From: an uncultured Paracoccaceae bacterium | Lineage (GTDB): Bacteria > Pseudomonadota > Alphaproteobacteria > Rhodobacterales > Rhodobacteraceae | Direction: 5' to 3' | Length of the DNA stretch: 36,633 bases | Assembly: GCA_913062865.1 (NCBI GenBank) | Contig: CAJXWO010000027.1 | Span: 1-36,633, forward strand | Shown: positions 16,484 to 23,855 of the stretch, one piece after another | Position numbering within the stretch: the stretch's first letter is position 1 | Layout: each line of letters starts with the position of its first letter | Program-made: the position numbers and the translations under genes | The notes under the pieces: model-generated | Seen by the model: the letters and a program-made list of their open reading frames with translations, nothing else | What the model was told of the DNA's origin: nothing | The model's database searches: none

Positions 16484-17695
16484 TCACTCAGCCGGGACGG
16501 CAGCCGCTTCGGTCTTGCTGAAATGCTGCTTGTTCAGGCGCAGCACCAGCCAGATCGCGACCGCCTGGCTGGCCAGCGCTACCGCGGTGATCGCCCAGTA
16601 GGCCAGCGTGAACTTGTCGATGATGCCGGCGGCCACGAGGCCCTTGTTGGTGAAGAAGTGCAGCATCACGCCAAGTGCCACGGCGGGGCAGACCAGCGCG
16701 TAGGAGCCCGGCGACGTCTTGGAGCCCAGCACGAAGTCGGTGAAATAGCCCTGCCGGCGCAGAACCAGCATGCCGAGCAGAAGGAAGATCACCTGCACGG
16801 TCAGCATGCGCGCAAGGAACACCATGGTTTCAGCGGCCGCGGCATGGACCTCGAAGGTGGTGTGCAGCCCGTGTTCCTGGCGCAGGAACATGATGCCCAG
16901 AACGGTCATGATCGGCACGATGACCATGAGCGTCGGACCGGCCTCTTTCGCGGTGCCGTGATGCAGCATGGAGTTCAGGCCCAGGATCGCGGCAACGATC
17001 GTGTAGAGGATCGCGGCGGTGCCGAAGAAGGTCGAGATGACCAGCGCGGCGCCCACGGTAACGGTCGCGGTGCTCATAGCGGCGGGGGCGGCAAAGCCCA
17101 CGGCCACCATCGACAGCGCGAAGGCCGGCAAAAGCTGCGCAAAGGAGTTGTTCGCGGTCATGTCGAACACGCCGCCCTTGGTCAGCACGCGGCCCAGGAA
17201 ATCACCGATGGTGCGGAAGGCCAGGATGCCGATCAGGCCGAAGGCGACCATGGCCATGGGAAAGAGGTACTCGACGACGGTCCAGAGGCGCGGCACGAAG
17301 ACGAGACCCAGAATGAAGCCCACGTTGACCGACATGGCCATGGCCAGCGGCATGGCGAGCAGCGTGGTTTCACCGTTCGAGTTGCGCAGCTTTTCGTAGC
17401 CTTCGGTCTTCTTGAACGCCGACAGCGCGGTCAGGTTCCAGATCAGCGACTTGATGTTGAGAAAGGCGAAGACCGCGATGCCGATCACGGCGATGGCGAT
17501 CGCCATCTGCAGGGGCAGGCTGCCGCCGGCGAAGGCCGCGGCGATGTCTTCGAAGACGGGCACCGGCTGGTCGGGATGCGGCACCCAGAAGAAGAGGTAC
17601 ATGAAGAAGGTGACAGCGACACCGCCCGCGCCCAGCGACGCCAGGAAGTAGAGCGGGGAGTAGCTGTCAGCGGCTCGTTTGGTCAGAGTGGACAT
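16484..17695 (-). CDS. Polytopic membrane protein, probably TsoY family
   Basis: A 403-residue integral membrane protein with roughly ten to twelve hydrophobic segments. The N-terminus YSPLYFLASLGAGGVAVTFF and the segment SPGSYALVCPAVALGVMLHFF fit, from memory, the family that databases call TsoY (seleno)protein; I cannot verify this here. The only cysteine in the whole protein is Cys336 in that second segment, and it is encoded by TGC, so this copy is not a selenoprotein. Histidines cluster at 245-246 (MLHHG) and 275-284 (EHGLHTTFEVH). Function is unproven; sulfur or selenium chemistry is inferred from the family name and from its promoter. ATG 17695 has AAGGAG 9-14 bp upstream. It is a single-gene unit with its own terminator, divergent from smc. 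Confidence 0.7.
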   Translation of the reverse strand: MSTLTKRAADSYSPLYFLASLGAGGVAVTFFMYLFFWVPHPDQPVPVFEDIAAAFAGGSLPLQMAIAIAVIGIAVFAFLNIKSLIWNLTALSAFKKTEGYEKLRNSNGETTLLAMPLAMAMSVNVGFILGLVFVPRLWTVVEYLFPMAMVAFGLIGILAFRTIGDFLGRVLTKGGVFDMTANNSFAQLLPAFALSMVAVGFAAPAAMSTATVTVGAALVISTFFGTAAILYTIVAAILGLNSMLHHGTAKEAGPTLMVIVPIMTVLGIMFLRQEHGLHTTFEVHAAAAETMVFLARMLTVQVIFLLLGMLVLRRQGYFTDFVLGSKTSPGSYALVCPAVALGVMLHFFTNKGLVAAGIIDKFTLAYWAITAVALASQAVAIWLVLRLNKQHFSKTEAAAVPAE

Positions 17696-17709
17696 TGGAC
17701 GGCTCCTTG

Positions 17710-17755
17710 TATTCCGTTTCTCGAATATAATTACATTCCAAGTTTCGAATGTCAA
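17710..17755 (-). promoter_or_regulatory. Promoter overlapped by two ATTC-N8-GAAT operators
   Basis: On the minus strand, TTGACA (17750-17755) and AATTAT (17727-17732) are exactly 17 bp apart, a near-consensus promoter. Two dyads cover it: ATTC-N8-GAAT at 17735-17750, extended to ACATTC/GAATGT arms, lies in the spacer; a second ATTC-N8-GAAT at 17711-17726, with TATTC/GAATA arms, lies at the transcription start. Their centres are 24 bp apart. ATTC-N8-GAAT is, as I recall, the recognition sequence of the persulfide-responsive ArsR-type repressor SqrR of Rhodobacter and relatives BigR/YgaV. Steric repression is the expected mode. No SqrR gene is in the window. Confidence 0.75.
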
Positions 17756-17811
17756 ATGCGGCATTCCGTCCGCATGTTTTGGCTCTGACATGGCACGGCT
17801 GCGCAATATCT

Positions 17812-17820
17812 TGTGGATAA
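17812..17820 (-). promoter_or_regulatory. Perfect DnaA box
   Basis: The 9-mer TTATCCACA is present on the minus strand, an exact match to the consensus DnaA box. It lies between the divergent TsoY-like gene and smc, about 35 bp upstream of the probable smc promoter. Only one copy is seen here, so it is not an origin; it could be a regulatory or titration site, or chance. Confidence 0.4.
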
Positions 17821-17854
17821 TTCCGGGGCGCACGCGACATGAAGGGCGAATGCG

Positions 17855-17883
17855 TTGACAGGTCAGGGCGCAGACCGGCAGAC
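17855..17883 (+). promoter_or_regulatory. Probable smc promoter
   Basis: A perfect TTGACA (17855-17860) is followed 17-18 bp later by a weak -10 (GCAGAC or CAGACT near 17878-17884). This would start transcription near 17890, downstream of the in-frame ATG at 17839, and so supports the TTG start at 17917 for smc. Confidence 0.45.
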
Positions 17884-17916
17884 TCGGGCGACCCATCGGA
17901 ATCAGGGACCGCCCGC

Positions 17917-20900
17917 TTGCACTTTACCAAACTGCGACTCACCGGCTTCAAAAGCTTCGTCGACCCCACGGATCTGCTGATCCACGAGGGGCTGACCGGT
18001 GTCGTGGGCCCCAATGGCTGCGGCAAGTCGAACCTGCTCGAGGCGCTGCGCTGGGTGATGGGCGAGAACCGCCCCACCGCCATGCGCGGCGGCGGCATGG
18101 AGGACGTGATCTTTGCCGGGGCGGCCACCCGGCCCGCGCGCAACTTCGCCGAGGTCAGCCTGCATATCGACAATGCCGACCGGCTGGCGCCCCCGGGCTT
18201 CAACGATGCCGACCAGATCGAGATCGTGCGCCGGATCACCCGCGACGTGGGCTCGGCCTACAAGGCGGGCGGCAAGGATGTGCGCGCGCGGGACGTGCAG
18301 ATGCTGTTCGCCGATGCCTCGACCGGGGCGCATTCGCCCGCGCTCGTGCGCCAAGGCCAGATCAGCGAGTTGATCAACGCCAAGCCCAAGAACCGCCGCC
18401 GCATCCTGGAAGAGGCGGCGGGGATCTCGGGGCTGTACCAGCGCCGCCACGAGGCCGAGCTGAAGCTCAAGAATACCGAGGCCAACCTGGCCCGCGTGGA
18501 CGACGTGATCGAACAGCTGGCCGGGCAATTGGCACAGCTGGCGCGGCAGGCGAAACAGGCCGCGCGCTACCGCGCCATCGGCGAAGAGCTGCGCCAGGCC
18601 GAGGGTGCGCTGCTCTACCGCCGCTGGAAAGAGGCCGATGAGGCCCGCGCCCGGGCCGAAGAGGCGCTGCGCGGTGCCGTGACAGACGCCGCCCGCGCCG
18701 AGGGCGCCGCACGCGAGGCTGCCAAGACCCGCGAGACCGCCGACGCCGCCCTGCCCCCCCTGCGCGAGGAAGACGCGATCGCCGCCGCGCTCCTCCAGCG
18801 GCTTCTGGTCGAGCGCGACACGCTGGACGGGCAGGAAAAACAGGCCCGCGCCCGGATCGAGACGTTGACCCAGCGTATCGCCCAGCTGAGCCGCGACATG
18901 GAGCGCGAAACGGCACTGAACGCCGATGCCCAGGGCACCATCGCGCGGCTCGATGCCGAGGCCGAGGATCTGCGCCGCGAGGACGAGGGCCATGGCGAGA
19001 AACTCGACGCCGCCGCCGAGGCCGCGCGCGAGGCCGCGTCGGTGCTGCAGGACCGCGAAGAGGAGCTGGCCGAGCTGACCGAGGACATCGCCCGGCTGTC
19101 GGCACGGCACCATTCCGCCCAGCGGCTGGTCGAGGACAACCGCAAGACCGCCGAACGCAGCGAGGCCGAGGCCGCCCGCGCCCGCGAGGCCAAGGCCACC
19201 GCGACCGCCGCGCTTGAGAAAGCGCGCACCGATTTCGCCGCCGCGCAAGAGCGCGAGAGCGCCGCCGCCGACCTGGCCCGCCGGGCCGAGGCGGCGCTCG
19301 CTGCCGCCGACACCGCCCGGGCCGAGGCGCAATCGCGCGAATCCGAGGCGCGCGCCGAGCGGTCGGCGGCCGAAGGCGAGGCCAGCGCGCTCAATGCCGA
19401 GGTCACGGCGCTGTCGCGGCTGGTCGAGCGGGACAGTACCGAGGGCGGTCAGATCCTAGACCGGTTGCAGGTGGAACAGGGCTTTGAAAAGGCGCTGGGG
19501 GCCGCGCTGGCAGATGACCTGCACGCGCCGGAGGCGCGCAGCGAGGACGCGACCGGCTGGCACGGTCTGGCCCCCTACCCCGCCCCGCAGCCGCTGCCCG
19601 ACGGCGTGACGCCGCTCAGCCGCCATGTCTCGGTTCCCGATGTGCTGGACCGGCGCATGTCGCAGATCGGAGTCGTGGGCGAAGAGGACGGCGCGCGGCT
19701 GCAGCCGCTTCTGAAACCCGGCCAGCGGCTGGTGAGCCTAGAGGGCGATCTTTGGCGCTGGGACGGGTTCGTGTCGAGCGCGGAAGAGGCCCCCTCGGCC
19801 GCCGCACTGCGGCTGGAACAGCTGAACCGGCTGGTGGCGCTCAAGCGTGACCTCGAGGATGCCAACGCCCGGGCCGATGGTGCGAAGCGGGCCCATGAGG
19901 CCCTGACCGCGCGACTGGCCGAACTGACACAGGCCGACAAGGACGCCCGGGCCGCCCGGCGCGAGGCAGACACGCAAATGGCCGAGGCGGGGCGCGCCCT
20001 GTCCCGAGCCGAGGCGGATTGCAACCTGGCTTCGGGCAAGCTCGAAGGGCTGGACCTGGCCGCCGCGCGGCACGAGGAAGAGGCCCAGGCCGCCCGCAGC
20101 CGACTGGCCGAGGCCGAGCGCGCGCAGGCCGACCTGCCCGACCTCGATGCCGCGCGGGCCGGGGCCGAGACGCTGAAGCAGACCGTCGAGGCGGCGCGCA
20201 TGGCGATGATGACCCGCCGCGCGAGCCATGACGAGCTGCGTCGCGCGGGCGAGGCCCGGCAGCGGCGCCTGTCCGAGATCGCCCAGGAAGTCGACAGCTG
20301 GCGCACCCGGCTCGACACCGCCGGGCGGCGCGTGGCCGAGTTGCAGGAACGCCGTGACCAGACCGAAGCTGAGCTGGAAGAGGCGCAAGGTTTGCCCGAT
20401 CAGCTGGCGGCCCAGCGCGACGACCTGTCGGGGGCCATCGCCAAGGCCGAGGCGCGGCAGGCCGAGGCCAAGGATGCGCTGTCGACCGCCGAAGGCGCGC
20501 TGCGCCGGGCCGAGGCGGCCGAGCGCGACGCCGAACGCACCGCGTCCGAGGCCCGCGAGGCGCGCGCCGGGGCCGAGGCCCGCGCCGATGCCGCCCGCGA
20601 GACCGCAGAACAGGCCGCCGCACGGATCGACGAGGATCTGGAGCTGACGCCCGCCGCGCTGCTGGACCAGCTGGGGCGCGACCCCGACACGCTGCCGCCC
20701 GCCACCCAAGTCGAGGCCGATGTGAACCGGCTGAAACGCCAGCGCGACGCGTTGGGGGCTGTGAACCTGCGCGCCGAGGAAGACGCCAAAGAGGTACAGG
20801 AAGAGCACGACACGCTGGCCCATGAAAAGGCCGACCTCGAAGAGGCGGTGAAGGCCCTGCGCGGTGGCATCGCCAGCCTGAACCGCGAAGGGCGCGAGCG

Positions 20901-21372
20901 GCTCCTGACCGCGTTCGAGCAGGTGAACAGCAATTTCTCGATGCTCTTCACCCATCTCTTCGGCGGCGGAGAGGCGAACCTCGTGCTGGTCGAAAGCGAT
21001 GACCCGCTCGAAGCCGGGCTCGAGATCATGTGCCAGCCGCCGGGCAAAAAGCTGTCGACCCTGTCGCTCTTGTCCGGGGGCGAGCAGACGCTCACGGCGC
21101 TGGCGCTGATCTTTGCCGTGTTCCTTGCGAACCCCGCACCGATCTGTGTGCTAGACGAGGTCGACGCGCCTTTGGACGATGCCAATGTGGGCCGGTTCTG
21201 CGACCTCCTCGACGAGATGTGCCGCCGGACCGAGACGCGGTTCCTGATCATCACCCACCACGCGGTCACGATGAGCCGTATGGACCGCCTGTTCGGCGTG
21301 ACCATGGCCGAACAGGGCGTGTCGCAGCTGGTGTCGGTCGATCTGAAAAAGGCCGAGGCACTGGTGGCCTAA
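17917..21372 (+). CDS. smc: Chromosome segregation ATPase SMC
   Basis: Condensin-type ATPase that compacts and organises the chromosome. From a TTG start at 17917 it is 1151 residues. The N-terminal head has LTGFKSFVDPT and the Walker A GPNGCGKSN at 32-40 region; two long coiled coils rich in Ala, Glu and Arg flank a hinge (about residues 500-620); the C-terminal head has the signature LSGGEQ at 1052-1057 and Walker B CVLDEVDAP with Asp1080-Glu1081, then a switch histidine in LIITHHAVTMSRMD. The frame is open to ATG 17839, but relatives begin M-x-F-T-K-L-R-L, matching TTG 17917, and a TTGACA element lies between the two. The gene is a single unit on the plus strand. Confidence 0.96.
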   Translation: MHFTKLRLTGFKSFVDPTDLLIHEGLTGVVGPNGCGKSNLLEALRWVMGENRPTAMRGGGMEDVIFAGAATRPARNFAEVSLHIDNADRLAPPGFNDADQIEIVRRITRDVGSAYKAGGKDVRARDVQMLFADASTGAHSPALVRQGQISELINAKPKNRRRILEEAAGISGLYQRRHEAELKLKNTEANLARVDDVIEQLAGQLAQLARQAKQAARYRAIGEELRQAEGALLYRRWKEADEARARAEEALRGAVTDAARAEGAAREAAKTRETADAALPPLREEDAIAAALLQRLLVERDTLDGQEKQARARIETLTQRIAQLSRDMERETALNADAQGTIARLDAEAEDLRREDEGHGEKLDAAAEAAREAASVLQDREEELAELTEDIARLSARHHSAQRLVEDNRKTAERSEAEAARAREAKATATAALEKARTDFAAAQERESAAADLARRAEAALAAADTARAEAQSRESEARAERSAAEGEASALNAEVTALSRLVERDSTEGGQILDRLQVEQGFEKALGAALADDLHAPEARSEDATGWHGLAPYPAPQPLPDGVTPLSRHVSVPDVLDRRMSQIGVVGEEDGARLQPLLKPGQRLVSLEGDLWRWDGFVSSAEEAPSAAALRLEQLNRLVALKRDLEDANARADGAKRAHEALTARLAELTQADKDARAARREADTQMAEAGRALSRAEADCNLASGKLEGLDLAAARHEEEAQAARSRLAEAERAQADLPDLDAARAGAETLKQTVEAARMAMMTRRASHDELRRAGEARQRRLSEIAQEVDSWRTRLDTAGRRVAELQERRDQTEAELEEAQGLPDQLAAQRDDLSGAIAKAEARQAEAKDALSTAEGALRRAEAAERDAERTASEAREARAGAEARADAARETAEQAAARIDEDLELTPAALLDQLGRDPDTLPPATQVEADVNRLKRQRDALGAVNLRAEEDAKEVQEEHDTLAHEKADLEEAVKALRGGIASLNREGRERLLTAFEQVNSNFSMLFTHLFGGGEANLVLVESDDPLEAGLEIMCQPPGKKLSTLSLLSGGEQTLTALALIFAVFLANPAPICVLDEVDAPLDDANVGRFCDLLDEMCRRTETRFLIITHHAVTMSRMDRLFGVTMAEQGVSQLVSVDLKKAEALVA

Positions 21373-21461
21373 GCCCTGCGGGCCGTGGTTAACGCCCTTT
21401 CAAGCCTTTCACCCTCTTCTGTCTTCGTCGCGACCCATCGCGGCGGAAGGAGGTGAGAGAC

Positions 21462-21551
21462 CTGACAGAGAAAGAATACAGAAAGTGGATGGTTCGGATC
21501 GCAGCGGTGACGCTGATCGTGACGATCCTCGGCCTTTGGATCGGATCGTAA
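21462..21551 (+). CDS. Possible 29-residue single-pass membrane peptide
   Basis: A very strong ribosome site, AAGGAGGTGA (21447-21456), fully complementary to the expected 16S rRNA tail, is followed eight bases after GGAGG by a CTG codon opening a 29-codon frame. It begins TEKEYRKWM and continues as one hydrophobic helix, VRIAAVTLIVTILGLWIGS, then TAA. An in-frame ATG at 21489 would give 20 residues but is far from the ribosome site; a GTG at 21453 lies inside it. A hairpin terminator follows 19 bp later. The charged head plus one helix is typical of bacterial small membrane proteins. The start codon is uncertain and the gene may not be real. Confidence 0.45.
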   Translation: MTEKEYRKWMVRIAAVTLIVTILGLWIGS

Positions 21552-21569
21552 GGTCCGGTGCAAGGAAAA

Positions 21570-21607
21570 GGCCCCGTCGAGCGGCAACTCGGCGGGGCCG
21601 GTTCTTT
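21570..21607 (+). terminator. Hairpin terminator after smc / small peptide
   Basis: Twelve-base arms (GGCCCCGTCGAG at 21570-21581 and CTCGGCGGGGCC at 21588-21599, one G-U pair) enclose a 6-base loop, followed by GGTTCTTT. The T-tract is short, so efficiency is uncertain. An A-rich stretch on the other side could let it work on the minus strand too. Confidence 0.7.
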
Positions 21608-21731
21608 GGTGAGACACCAGAGAAAGACTACAGAATTGACGTGATACTGTGCATTCCTTGCCAGAAAGTAAAGATTGCCCGCCACGGGAACGTGAGCATG
21701 GTTAATGGGGGATCGGTGCTAGGTTGAGGCC

Positions 21732-22094
21732 ATGCGCCGCCTTATCACCCTCGCTCTGATCCTCGCTTCACCTGCCCTGGCGCAAGAGTGGAACACCCGA
21801 GGCAGCGATGCGATGATCGCGCGCGGCGACCTCGACACGCTTTTGCGCGGGCGCATCCTGACATTCTACGATGGCGGGCAGTCCGAGTTCTACCGTGACG
21901 GGCGCTATACCTACACCTACGCCAACGAGGGCGGTACGGCCTACGGCTACTGGGACATCACCGCCGACAGCACGGTCTGCCTGCGCTTTGTCCACGGGGC
22001 GGCGCGATGCGACTATTACGTGCGCGATGCGGACCGTCTGGTGCTGATCACCGAAGGCGGCGACCGCTTTCCGATCCGCGCTAGAGACGGTTGA
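21732..22094 (+). CDS. Secreted hypothetical protein
   Basis: A 120-residue protein with a clear signal peptide (MRRLITLALILASPALAQ, probable cut after PALA). The mature part is rich in Tyr, Gly and Asp, with GRILTFYDGGQSEFYRDGRY, TAYGYWDITADSTVCLRF and CDYYVRDADRLVLI, suggesting a small beta-strand domain with two cysteines (near 77 and 87) that could form a disulfide. I do not recognise the family with certainty. It converges on the transglycosylase gene, and their 3' ends overlap by 14 bp. Confidence 0.75.
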   Translation: MRRLITLALILASPALAQEWNTRGSDAMIARGDLDTLLRGRILTFYDGGQSEFYRDGRYTYTYANEGGTAYGYWDITADSTVCLRFVHGAARCDYYVRDADRLVLITEGGDRFPIRARDG

Positions 22095-23256
22095 GGAGCG
22101 CCGGCGTCGGCCAGGCGTCGGCGGGCATCCCCAGGCGCCGCTGCACATCCCGCACCGCCGCCCGGGTGCCCGCGCCCAGGATGCCGTCGATCTTGCCCAC
22201 GTCATAGCCCATGCCCGCCAGCCTGCGCTGAAGCTCCTGCATCTGCGCGTCTGACAGGCCCGGATCGGGATTGCCCGCTTCATAGACCGGCGCGCCCTCA
22301 AGCCGGGTGGCGAAATAGGCGGCAGTCATCACGTAGACGAAGCTCTGGTTCCATTCGAAATAGACCCGAAAGTTCGGATAGGCGATAAAGGCCGGACCAT
22401 TGCGACCCTGTGGCAGGATGATCGAGGCGTCGAGAGTACCGCGGCCGAAGCTGCCCGACCGGGGTCGCACACCCAGATTGCCCCATTCCTGCACGGTCTT
22501 GGTGGTCTCAAGACCGATCTGATACCAGTCTAGGTCCGACGGCACGGTGACCTCTTGCAGCCACGGCTCGCCCGCCCGCCAGCCGAGGCTTTGCAGCATC
22601 TTGGCCCCGGACAAAAGCGCGTCGGGCGGAGAGGTCTTCAGCCGCACATGGCCGTCGCCGTCGCCGTCCACGCCGTTTTCGATAATGTCTTCCGGCAGCA
22701 TCTGGACCATGCCGATCTCGCCCGCCCAGGCACCGGTGGTGCGGGAGGGGCTGAAATCGCCGTTCTCATAGAGCTCTAGCGCGGCAAAGATCTGCGGGCG
22801 GAACAGCTCGGGGCGGCGGCAGTCATGGGACAGGGTGACAAGAGCGTTCAGCGTGTTGAAATCACCCTGGAACGCGCCGTAATCGGTCTCGAACGCCCAA
22901 AAGGCCAACAGCACGCCGCGGCTGACGCCATAGCGCTGTTCGGCAGTGTCGAACACGCTGTCCCATTTGCGGGCGTTGGCCTGACCGTTCTGGATGCGGT
23001 TCTGGCTGATCAGGCGGCGGGAAAAGTCGATGAAAGGCAGCTGGAAGACGCCCTGAGCCCGGTCGGCGCGGATCACCGCGGGATCCTGGCGGACGCCTGC
23101 AAAGAACTGTTCTACCGTATCGGCGGCATGGCCGCGCTGGGTGGCCTCGCGTTTCAGATCGCTGACGAAAGCTGAAAACGAGCCGCCGCAATTGGCCTGG
23201 GCGGTGCTGACGCTGGCAAGGATGGAAAGGATGGAAAGAACAACTGAAAGACGCAT
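22081..23256 (-). CDS. MltB-type lytic murein transglycosylase with peptidoglycan-binding domain
   Basis: Periplasmic enzyme that cleaves peptidoglycan glycan strands to 1,6-anhydro ends. The 391-residue protein has a signal peptide (about 1-21, cut near TAQA), an SLT_2/MltB domain with LAFWAFETDYGAFQG (Glu123 as catalytic acid), TGAWAGEIGMVQMLPEDI and NFRVYFEWNQSFVYVMTAAYFATRL, and a C-terminal PG_binding_1 domain (MQELQRRLAGMGYDVGKIDGILG ... VRDVQRRLGMPADAWPT) from about residue 325. No lipobox cysteine follows the signal peptide, so it is probably soluble. ATG 23256 is preferred over upstream in-frame starts because the signal peptide begins there. Confidence 0.92.
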   Translation of the reverse strand: MRLSVVLSILSILASVSTAQANCGGSFSAFVSDLKREATQRGHAADTVEQFFAGVRQDPAVIRADRAQGVFQLPFIDFSRRLISQNRIQNGQANARKWDSVFDTAEQRYGVSRGVLLAFWAFETDYGAFQGDFNTLNALVTLSHDCRRPELFRPQIFAALELYENGDFSPSRTTGAWAGEIGMVQMLPEDIIENGVDGDGDGHVRLKTSPPDALLSGAKMLQSLGWRAGEPWLQEVTVPSDLDWYQIGLETTKTVQEWGNLGVRPRSGSFGRGTLDASIILPQGRNGPAFIAYPNFRVYFEWNQSFVYVMTAAYFATRLEGAPVYEAGNPDPGLSDAQMQELQRRLAGMGYDVGKIDGILGAGTRAAVRDVQRRLGMPADAWPTPALLNRL

Positions 23257-23339
23257 GATACCTGCCTGCTTTGGCCCGAATTGACTTGGCGCCGACCCTA
23301 TCAAGCCTGCGCCCGCGCACAAGCGCCGAGCGGCCGGAC

Positions 23340-23359
23340 TTATCCACCGGTTGCCCACA
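23340..23359 (+). promoter_or_regulatory. Two DnaA-box-like 9-mers
   Basis: TTATCCACC (23340-23348, eight of nine to the DnaA box consensus) is followed two bases later by TTGCCCACA (23351-23359, seven of nine) on the same strand. They lie in the 236-bp gap between the transglycosylase and the receiver-domain gene, 70-90 bp upstream of a CtrA box. Weak matches; could be chance. Confidence 0.25.
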
Positions 23360-23427
23360 GAGCGATACGCGGCTTCTTGCTGATTGCGCAGAAAAACACG
23401 GGTGTTCGGGGGGCGCTCGAACGGTCG

Positions 23428-23443
23428 TTAACCGGTTGTTAAC
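23428..23443 (+). promoter_or_regulatory. CtrA box upstream of the receiver-domain gene
   Basis: TTAA (23428-23431), seven bases, then TTAAC (23439-23443) match the alphaproteobacterial CtrA consensus TTAA-N7-TTAAC completely. TTAA is rare in DNA this GC-rich, so a chance match is unlikely. It is 50 bp upstream of the receiver ATG; a TTGAAC/TAATAA pair lies between them. Confidence 0.65.
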
Positions 23444-23492
23444 CTGTGTTGCGGAAATTTGAACGTGTCGTTTGCATGGTAATAACATCCCC

Positions 23493-23855
23493 ATGAAAGT
23501 TCTGCTTGTCGAGAGACAGCCCGAGTTGGCTAAGCTCTGGGCGCGCCATTTGGAGCGTCTCGGAGTCCAGGTGCGGGCATTGTGTTCCGGGGAAGAGGCG
23601 ATGGACGTGCTCGAAGTCGATCGCTTTGATGTCATGATCCTCGACCTGTTGATCGAGGATGCAAGCGCGCTGGCAGTGGCGGATCTTGCAAGCTTTCGCC
23701 ACCCTGCCACGCGTGTCGTGTTCGTTACGAATTCAAGCTTTTTCTCGGACGGATACATTTTCTAGCACAGCGCGAATGCCTGCGCCTTCGTGCAAAGCGG
23801 TACGCCGCCAGAGGACCTGGCGGCGATGGTGCAGCACTACGCGACGCGGGCCTGA
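23493..23855 (+). pseudogene. Single-domain response regulator receiver interrupted by an amber codon
   Basis: The frame from ATG 23493 encodes a receiver-like domain, with Asp51 (VMILDLLIED) at the phosphorylation site and Thr79 (VVFVTNSSF). It stops at TAG 23763-23765 after 90 residues. Beyond the TAG the same frame continues without change for 29 more codons, HSANACAFVQSGTPPEDLAA and on to TGA at 23853-23855, which completes the last strand and helix of a 120-residue receiver. The domain was already atypical: Glu-Arg replaces the usual acidic pair and Gln101 replaces the conserved lysine. A recent nonsense mutation is the simplest reading; a sequencing error is possible. The tail overlaps the convergent hydroquinone-reductase gene by 19 bp. 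Confidence 0.8.

Noticed and set aside
16484-17695. The TsoY-like gene as a true selenoprotein
   Set aside because: The relevant codon is TGC, the frame has no internal TGA, and no selenocysteine insertion element is apparent.
16457-17788. A 443-codon plus-strand frame opposite the TsoY-like gene
   Set aside because: It runs across the operator region and the terminator side; the minus-strand protein has clear membrane helices and promoter, ribosome site and terminator.
17812-23359. A replication origin suggested by DnaA boxes and a CtrA site
   Set aside because: The boxes are scattered over 5.5 kb, two are imperfect, and there is no AT-rich unwinding region or dnaA/repABC gene.
23763-23765. 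Recoding of the TAG in the receiver gene as an amino acid
   Set aside because: TAG is used as an ordinary stop in this window (for example ispH and atpI), and no recoding signal is visible.
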